Shown: positions 57,152 to 64,000 of the stretch, one piece after another
Numbering within the stretch: position 1 is the stretch's first letter
Layout of the letters: the number at the start of each line of letters is the position of its first letter
Assembly: GCA_030789695.1 (NCBI GenBank)
Contig: CM061135.1
Span: 111,794,301 to 111,858,300, forward strand
Direction: 5' to 3'
DNA from: Scilla litardierei
Lineage: Eukaryota; Streptophyta; Magnoliopsida; Asparagales; Asparagaceae
DNA: 64,000 bases
Notes under the pieces: generated by a model
The model's database searches: none
What the model saw: only the letters and a program-made list of their open reading frames with translations
What the model was told of the DNA's origin: nothing
Translations under genes and position numbers: made by a program

Positions 57152-58485
57152 ATGGGTGGATACGATACTTATTCAGTTGTGGTTTGTGAGACTTGTGGGA
57201 TGTTAGGGCACATGTATTACGACTGCCCATTTACGCTTGAGAGCCTCCCCCTATACCAAGGCCAAACATTCTCTCACAACCTTAGCCCAAACACCTCCCA
57301 TCCATTTCCTCAACCTTATATCCCTCCACCAACACAAGAAGAATCAAGCCTCGTGTCTCTCCTCGAAAGTGCCATGTTTAACCAAGGCCAACTATTACAA
57401 AACTTGATGGTACCAATCACCGAGCCTACACCAAGGAGAGGGGATGAAGGAGAGGATATACCCACTTTCATGGTTGAGACCACCATCTCATCGGCCACCA
57501 TAGACACATCTCAAGCCGATACCCCAATTTTCCAACACTACCACTTGGATGACGAAGCATTATTTGATGATGATAGTGAGGATGGGGTGATTTCTATAGG
57601 ATCTGTAGGAGAGACTTCTCGTCTTGATTTGGATACCCCACATGAGTCCTATGAGGGCACCGAGGAGTTTACAGAGCTTATGCATACCGTCAAGGAGGAT
57701 GTGCGTGAGGACGACGACACCACGACTACATATGAGGGGTCCACTCCACATCCACCTCTACAGCCATCTCTGTCGTAGCTTCCTCCTCGGTCTGTGGTCA
57801 ACCATGAGGATGTCATTTAGGACATCGGTCAGATGGTGGAGTATGAGCATATCGTCGAGGAGAATGTGCATAAGGGTTTGGATACGATGGTCCACTTCAT
57901 GGAGCCCGAGTCATATCTACCTCTACCGTCAATCTCCACTTCTTCTGCGGCTGAGCACCTACTTGAGCATATTGCCCCTATTCAGGGAGATTTTCATACT
58001 CACTCTTACTCCACTTTTGAGTCTCGCTTTTCACGTCCTATTTCTTTAGACTTATATGTTTTTGACACACCATATCTCTCGCAGGACACAGGATCTATTC
58101 CCTCGAGGTATGCTGCGGTGCGTCACTACCTGGAGAGCCACTTCTCATGGAGAGCGAGAATTCAGTCGTCACTAGTACAGAGGATAGCTACCCATTCTCA
58201 GGGAGTATTCGTCACCCGTTTATTATTTTTCCATCTTATGTTGACGATTATCTCTGGGATACATTTATTTTGGGAAATAATTTCTTGCCATGGACTAATG
58301 CACCTGGTCCTTTGCAGGTCACAGGTGGACACCTACGAGGGATGCTTGGAGGTGCATTCCTTGGGTCCATTGGCACCCGTGTCACATCGCTTCTGGCGGA
58401 GCCACAGAAGGAGCAGTTAGAGCAGCTACCTGCCCCACTCCAGATTCTGGATCCGCCTATGCTCAGGTGTATCCTAATCCAGTAG
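57152..58485 (+). pseudogene. Gag-like ORF of Athila-like element 2
   Basis: The ATG at 57152 is followed within 11 codons by an intact zinc knuckle, CETCGMLGHMYYDC. There follow a Pro-rich stretch, a long acidic region, and in the last third a hydrophobic segment with YPFSGSIRHPFIIFPSYVDD. Stops at 57776-57778 and 57818-57820 and one frameshift near 58140 break it; the last part ends with TAG at 58483. No capsid domain precedes the knuckle, which is odd because the knuckle normally follows it. The remainder is not a protein family I recognise. Confidence 0.6.
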
Positions 58486-60288
58486 TGTAAAAATTTACCG
58501 CTTTCTAGTTTAGATTAAAATAATCTCGTCTCCTCTCATTAGCGAGGGGACCGTATCTACGATTTGCTTTTGCATCATAATAACCCATCATGTCGTGCCC
58601 TTCTATCACTTCTCCCGCCCACACCCCACATCCTATATCGAGGTGGATGAGGAACTTCCTCTTCTGCATTCTGATTTCTTTCTTTTCCGATTTTCCCCCT
58701 AGCATATTTCTGCATCACATTGATCATATCATTTCGCTAGCATTGCCATGTCTAGCTTGGGGAAAATCGACTTTTGTGTGTTTTGTCGTGTGCTGTCATT
58801 GTGTGTCTGTTTATATGTGTCGTTTGGATGTGCTTTTGTTTCTTTTATTCATGTTTTTTTATTTCTTTTTCTTTATTTTTCAGTTTTGTTCGTGTATTTT
58901 TCATGTTTTTCATTTTTTTGTGTCGTATTCCTCCCATTTTCTTTGCCCTCCCGTATTTACTTCTATTGCATTGAGGGCAATGCAAGTTTCAGCTTGGGGG
59001 AGTCACACTTTGTGCGTCATTTGTGCTCTTTTTCTTTGTTTTTGAGTCGTTTTCCATCGTGTTTTTCTTTTTTTCTTCTCGGCTTTTGTTCCCTCTCTCC
59101 TAGAGATGACCCCATATGATGAATTGCCACATGATCACACACACACTTAGGATAGCTTCGATAATCACATTCACTTACCCTAGGAAGCCAAGTCCCTTTG
59201 CATTTCATGCTTCGTGGGTCCACTTTGCTTTTTTGTGAGTCGTTGTCGTGCTTAGCTGTTTGGTGTACTTCTACTTTGTGTTTTGATTTATATACATGTC
59301 CTAGGAATGACCCCTAGATTATCATGCTTTGATTTGAATATGCGATATTTGCTTCCCATGTCTGCTTCTATATGCACGATTATATATATATCGTATGCTT
59401 CATTTCGCATGTGTCGGGATTCCACAATTAGGACTAGGATAACCCATTTAGCCTATGCTCTGATTAGCGGAAAAATTTCCTTTGCCCAAGTGTTTAGAAT
59501 ATGATTTCTTTTTTATTTTACTTGGTGCAAATCCCCTTGTCGTGTACTGTTCTCCCACTTGGGAGAGTACACACTTGTATATACCCCCAAAGCCCAAAAA
59601 TCCAAAAAAAGGAGAAAATAAAAAACCAAAAAGCAAAGAAAGGAAAATATATATATGTATAGCCAAAAACCCAAAAAAAATACATATATCCAAAACCCAA
59701 AAAAGAAAAATGTGTGTGAATATTTCCCTACCTACCGTGAATAAAGGGAAGAAGAGAATTTGCACCGAGTGTTCTTCTCCACATCATCTCAACCCCCATC
59801 GTTTTCGAAAACACTTGGAATTGGGAATTTCTAGCTATTATCTAGGCAATAGTGAGGTGATTTCCTAATTCCTAGCCGTGGAGTTCCTGACACATGATAC
59901 GTTTCGATTCTTACTCTCCTCATGCATGCTTGAGCTATATATTCGCCGCTTATTCTAAATCGAATCGATATTTTTGTCATTTCTTGGATTTGTGTATATG
60001 GAGCTTATTGCACGATGTAGATAGCGACACCGTCTGCTAACACACGACCACACTCACTCGTGCTTCACCGCATGGGCCCACGGTATTTGTATGGACTCGT
60101 TTTCTTTGGTTTAGTGTGGGGATTTGTCGTTTGCTTGCTTGGTGTGGCGTTTTTGATTTTGTTGGCCCGGACGGGCGATTTAGGATTTAGAGTTCTCTTT
60201 TTCTCTCTTTCCCTCTATTTTTTCCCTCCGAGCTCCTACTCTCACTCGTCTTCCTCGAGGACGAGGAAGGGTTCAGGTTGGGGAATTT
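58486..60288 (+). other. T-rich 3' noncoding region of Athila-like element 2
   Basis: Carries the motif GAGGGCAATGCAAGTTTCAG followed by CTTGGGGGAG (58973-59002), common in 3' regions of Athila/Tat elements, an A-rich block of CCCAAAAATCCAAAAAAAGG type (59580-59705), and CTCGAGGACGAGGAAGGGTT with GTTGGGGAATTT at the LTR border (60253-60288). No gene seen. Confidence 0.65.
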
Positions 60289-61893
60289 TGACGTGTGTGT
60301 ATATTTTAGATTTTCATACACGTCTTCTTTGTGTTTTTCCATTGTTTTTCGTTGTTTTATGTCTGTTCTTTTGTGTTTTTGTATCTTTTCACTTTCTTCG
60401 TGTTTCTGTGTAATGTAGGAGATTTCCAGCGTTAGGGATGTATAAAGAAGATATCATGAGTCCCCGGAGCAACGGGAGGAGTCACGCGCGATCCAGAGGG
60501 CCAAACGACGAAGAAATCCATATTTCAGCCCTCAACCGATCAGGTGGACAGAGCCACCCGATCGGTTAATGCATGCGTATCTGACCCGGACAGGAGCTGA
60601 AGAGAAGAGCAGCTCACCCGATCGGTTCAGTGATCGGGTGAGATCGACGGAGCTCTCTGTCTATTAGAAGCTGAATTCCAACCGATCGGGTGACATCTCA
60701 CCCGATCGGTTCATCTGAAGCTGAAAATCAACAAACGACAACCTGGTCACGCCACCCGCTCACCTCAGTGCCCGGTTGAAGATTCTGAAGCACGATGGCC
60801 AATGCGACAAGCAGCTCACCCGATCGGTTGATGTTTCAACCGATCGGGTGGCCTTTTCTTCTCCTTTCGTGCGATGCTAATGCATTCATTGAAGACCTGC
60901 TATCATTCCAGAGGGATTTTGGGTGATCTCTTATTTTTCTGGCGTCGGCATCGTCGTTAGCTTTCCAACGATAGATCAACCGATCGGTTGGTGTCCGGGT
61001 GGCCGTCCGGGTGAGCCATTTTCAACAGCTGAAGTCTATGTTTCATTCCACCTGATCGGGTGAACTTCCACCCGATCGGGTGGGCCTGTTTTGACAGTTT
61101 TAATGGGTTTTCTGGACCCGAACCATTGGGGTTGGTGAGGGGTTATTTATATGAGTTTGGGGCACGAGTTGGGGAGGATCTCCCCCATTTTTTGAGCAGT
61201 TTTTCTCCCCTTTTTGGGAGTTTTAGGTTAGGTTAGATTAGGTTTTATCTTCCAATAAATCTTGTAAAGGATTGATCCGAACGCAAGATAAGTATTTCTT
61301 TCTCTTGTTTTCCATTGTTTTGTATTGTATTTCTTTTGCTTGATGGTGAACATTTGTATGTCGTTTCTGTTGCTTGTTTTTATGTTATTCACCATTGAGT
61401 AGTATTGATGAACCCTAATACGGGTTAGAGTAGGATTGATGCTTGGGTTGTTTCGTTTGGCTTGGTTGCATGGCATGTGTTCAATGAAATGTGTCAATGT
61501 GGATTTCTAGCAATCTGAGTCCAATTCGTATGGCAACACACTAGTTGTGTTGGGAATTGGGGTCCGGTGTCTTGTCCAGTCAAGATCCGCTTCGATGTAT
61601 TGCTAGAAATCACATTCGACCTATTTGGCCATTAGAGTTACGCGGCGGCGTTTCATTATCATTGGCGGGAGAAAGACCGCCTCTGACCGTCGGGCCAAGG
61701 GGGAATAAACTTGGCGGTTGACTCCCTAGCCACAGCTCACACCCCTAGCGTAGACATTGAGTCCCCGCGCGTGGGAACGGCTTGGACGAAGTGCTGGGAG
61801 TTATCATTGTGGCCTTAATGCTCCCGGTTGTGAAAGGTGTTAATGGACATGGGAATGCCCACCGTCCGAAACCGGGTAGACCTAGCGTACTAG
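60289..61893 (+). repeat. Athila-like element 2 3' LTR, truncated
   Basis: 1605 bp collinear with the first 1606 bp of the 5' LTR, then the match stops at CGTACTAG. The last 304 bp (GCACCGACC to GGTCA) are gone and unrelated text follows, so no right-hand target duplication can be seen. Confidence 0.88.
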
Positions 61894-63259
61894 ACCATGA
61901 CTCCTACTCACCCCACCACCACCACCTGGCGATAGCACCTCTTGATGAGATTACTTACCCTCTCCCCCCCATTGCACGTAACTCTCATTTTTATTTCACT
62001 TTCACTTTTAGGACATATTCTTATCCTAGCTTGGGTGAGACTCACCACTATCTCTTCGCCCACACATATTTCCTCATGATTTCACTGCATATTTCATATT
62101 TGAGGACAATGCTCAACTGCAGCTTGGAGGAGGAGCATTTCATGCTTTTCCTTTTTATTTTTCCTCATCGACTTTCACATTTTCACCCATATGTTTATAC
62201 TCCATTCTTCTTTTCTTTCTCTTTTTCTTTTTCCTTTTCTTTTCATGCATCATCTCTTCTTCTTTTAATGCATTCAGAAAAAAGCACTTCGCATTTGCAT
62301 TCCATGCATCTTGCATCTTCATGCATTCATGTGTGTGTGTGTGTGTGGAGAATTTTCCGAGGTCAGGATTTTATATCCATGGTTATCGAACGGATTTTCA
62401 AATTCTATCTTTTTACGCTCGATTTCTCGACATTAGAATATGTGATTAGGATATGCTTTTATTCTCAGACTTCATTTAATATGCTCGTTATGCTCATGCT
62501 AATAGTCCTTAGAATATGAGTACTCGAAACCAACCTAGGTTGAATTTTCTTGGGAATCCATCATATGCATGGATCGTGGAATTATTAGTTGAGGATAATG
62601 GCATATAATCTTTCAGGACTTGAATAACGACATATTCATCTAATACTGAGGAGTGTTATTGCTTAATCTATTCATGCTTTCAAAAAAAGAAAAGAAATGT
62701 GTGTGTGTGTGTGTGTGTAGGAAAAGACATAAAATATGCATCATTCTCCCATCTATGCTAAGTAGCTGGATCCATGTGCCTCAGGAAGCATTGGGGCCTT
62801 ACATCGAAAGGTTTAGCTTAGGAGACTGCATATGAATAATGACTATAGTTGGTTTGAGCTGGTAGGTCCAAGAGGTCCCTCTTTGCATGTTTCCCTAAGG
62901 TCGTTTGACCTGAGAGTCACGTCCCAACGCTCCTTACACAAACCAATTAAAATACCAAAAAATGAAAAATGTTGAAAATATAAGCATGAATAAACCTAGC
63001 GATTTCACGAGTCAAGGAATGGTGACATGTTGTGAGGGCCACTTCCTCGATGGATATGCAGGTCATTATCTAATACTGATCCTTCCCTCCGACCCTTTGC
63101 ATAATTTCGATCCCCATTCCTTCGACCTAGGGCGGGATAGAGGAAATATTCTAGGACTTGAGCATGATCTTGATTGAGTATATTGTTTGATGATTCTTGC
63201 TAGAAATAATGTCCTTTGATTATGTTTTAGTCGATGGAAAGGAATTGGCGTGTTTATAA
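61894..63259 (+). other. Athila-type 3' noncoding DNA, possibly the end of element 1
   Basis: Contains GAGGACAATGCTCAACTGCAG then CTTGGAGGAGGAGC (62103-62137), a divergent form of the motif at 58973, TG microsatellites and T-rich tracts. It fits the stretch after an ATHILA ORF-1 gene, so it may be the far end of the element beginning at 42122; no LTR could be matched. Confidence 0.4.
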
Positions 63260-64000
63260 TGTTGGATGCAACGATCTAGGACCTCTAGTTTGATGACGAC
63301 AAACACATATGAACTATTTAACGTGTGTGCTAAGTGTGTTTCAGGAATGGTAAAGCGATGAATCTTTGAAGAGATGACTAAGTCAATTTGATGGAGGAAA
63401 TTGGCTAATCATTAGCAAAGATGACTTAGTCAAATGGAGAGACAAAAGAGGAGATTAATTCAAATCTAATTTGGATTGGTGCAAATCAATTTCATACCAC
63501 CATCTCCTAATCCACTACATATTTGGTGGAAATCAAATCCCAAATTGGTTGGGTCAAATCTCTAAGTGGTTGGCAAAACCCTATCTCTTGGTATCTTTTC
63601 ATGACCGACCTAAGACCAAAAATACCCCTAACCTATCTCTATAGAAGATCTCATCAAATAGAGAGCTAGGTGTGCGACATACACAAAAATTAGGAGGAAG
63701 GAGAATTCGGCCAAAAAGCTTCATAGTCCCATACCCCTAGCTGAAATATATCAATGCCAAAACCGTAAGTTCTAACCTTCGAGCAATTCTTCTCCATGGT
63801 GTCAAGCCGTAATTATTGACCTGCCTCTCCAAACCAATCTACAAGCCGCAACGTTGTTCTCTCCAAGACAAACAGGGGCGGACCCACGTTGGGCCTGGGG
63901 GGCCCGGGACCCCCCCCCCCCCCCCCCATTTTTCAAAATTTACGAGTGTATATATATGGCATATGCGGAAGAAATCTGTTAAGTAGATAAATTGAATTCA
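63260..64000 (+). mobile_element. Start of a SIRE-like copia LTR (runs out of window)
   Basis: TGTTGGATGCAACGATCTAG followed by TTGATGACGACAAACACATATGA is a typical start of SIRE/Maximus-type copia LTRs. AT-rich continuation with ATGACTTAGTCAA repeats. No partner in the window. Confidence 0.45.
63873..64000 (+). mobile_element. Putative hAT-like transposon terminus
   Basis: CAGGGGCGGACCCACGTTGG followed by G/C-rich text and an 18-C run (63910-63927) resembles hAT terminal inverted repeats of the CAGGGGCGGA type. The other end is outside the window. Confidence 0.4.

Larger units (their letters stand above)
48270..61893 (+). mobile_element. Athila-like element 2, non-autonomous, with nested copia
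   Basis: The 5' LTR (48270-49779 plus 56525-56929, 1910 bp without the nested element) and 3' LTR (60289-61893) share start TGACGTGTGTG and all landmarks. The 3' LTR lacks the last 300 bp. The internal part has an Asp-type PBS, one gag-like ORF with a zinc knuckle, no enzyme domains, a long T-rich 3' region and a PPT-like GTTGGGGAATTT before the 3' LTR. Confidence 0.85.

Noticed and set aside
58590..59119. Phe/Ser/Cys-rich frames that look like membrane proteins
   Set aside because: They come from T-rich noncoding sequence of an Athila 3' region; no start context or family resemblance.

Overview
The window is nuclear DNA of a flowering plant. It is almost entirely transposable elements stacked inside one another, with a small island of broken host-gene fragments. 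The evidence is plant-type Ty1/copia and Ty3/gypsy coding regions (chromodomain gypsy, Athila-like gypsy, SIRE-like copia gag), plant PBS types (initiator Met and an Asp-like TGGCGCC type), and FBD-type F-box and BRCT-like exon pieces. I see no intact single-copy gene, rRNA, tRNA or CRISPR. Two runs of exactly 500 N (13684-14183, 37197-37696) are assembly gaps of unknown true size. Species cannot be named from this.

Layout. 1-1916: LTR of a chromodomain gypsy family, plus orientation, butting into 1917-2778, the inside of a minus-strand Athila-like element whose LTR (2779-3432 and 11224-about 12224) is split by a nearly complete minus-strand copia element (Copia-1, 3433-11223). 12230-13683: a possible DUF4283-like fragment, a TG microsatellite and unassigned DNA. 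14184-37196: a local array of repeat units that share a start motif, 14-bp GCGCACAAC hairpins, a TATA promoter and pieces of FBD-F-box and BRCT-like genes. A complete 10.5-kb chromodomain gypsy element (17867-28354, minus strand, TSD CTTTG) splits this array; its empty target site survives in a paralogous copy at 33881. 37697-42121: the 3' part of a second copy of the Copia-1 family, plus strand. It sits in the LTR of a plus-strand Athila-like element (42122-48269) that keeps gag, protease and an ATHILA ORF-1-like gene but has lost RT, RNase H and integrase. That gene is cut by a probable solo LTR (46448-47656). 48270-61893: a second plus-strand non-autonomous Athila-like element, whose 5' LTR is split by a gag-only SIRE-like copia (Copia-3, 49780-56524, minus strand, TSD GTTGG). 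61894-64000: Athila-type 3' noncoding DNA, then the start of another copia-type LTR and a hAT-like terminus.

Inferred order of events: Athila-like elements are oldest, each invaded by copia or gypsy elements; Copia-3 and the chromodomain gypsy are the youngest, with near-identical LTRs and perfect 5-bp TSDs. Every large reading frame carries stops or frameshifts, so none looks able to move by itself.

The observations I find most unusual are: two GT-AG intron-like segments in the chromodomain gypsy, each of which restores the reading frame when skipped; dyad-symmetry arrays just upstream of the TATA box in four unrelated retroelement promoters; a nearly perfect 224-bp palindrome with a 2-bp centre; and a roughly 115-bp micro-inversion between two FBD paralogues.
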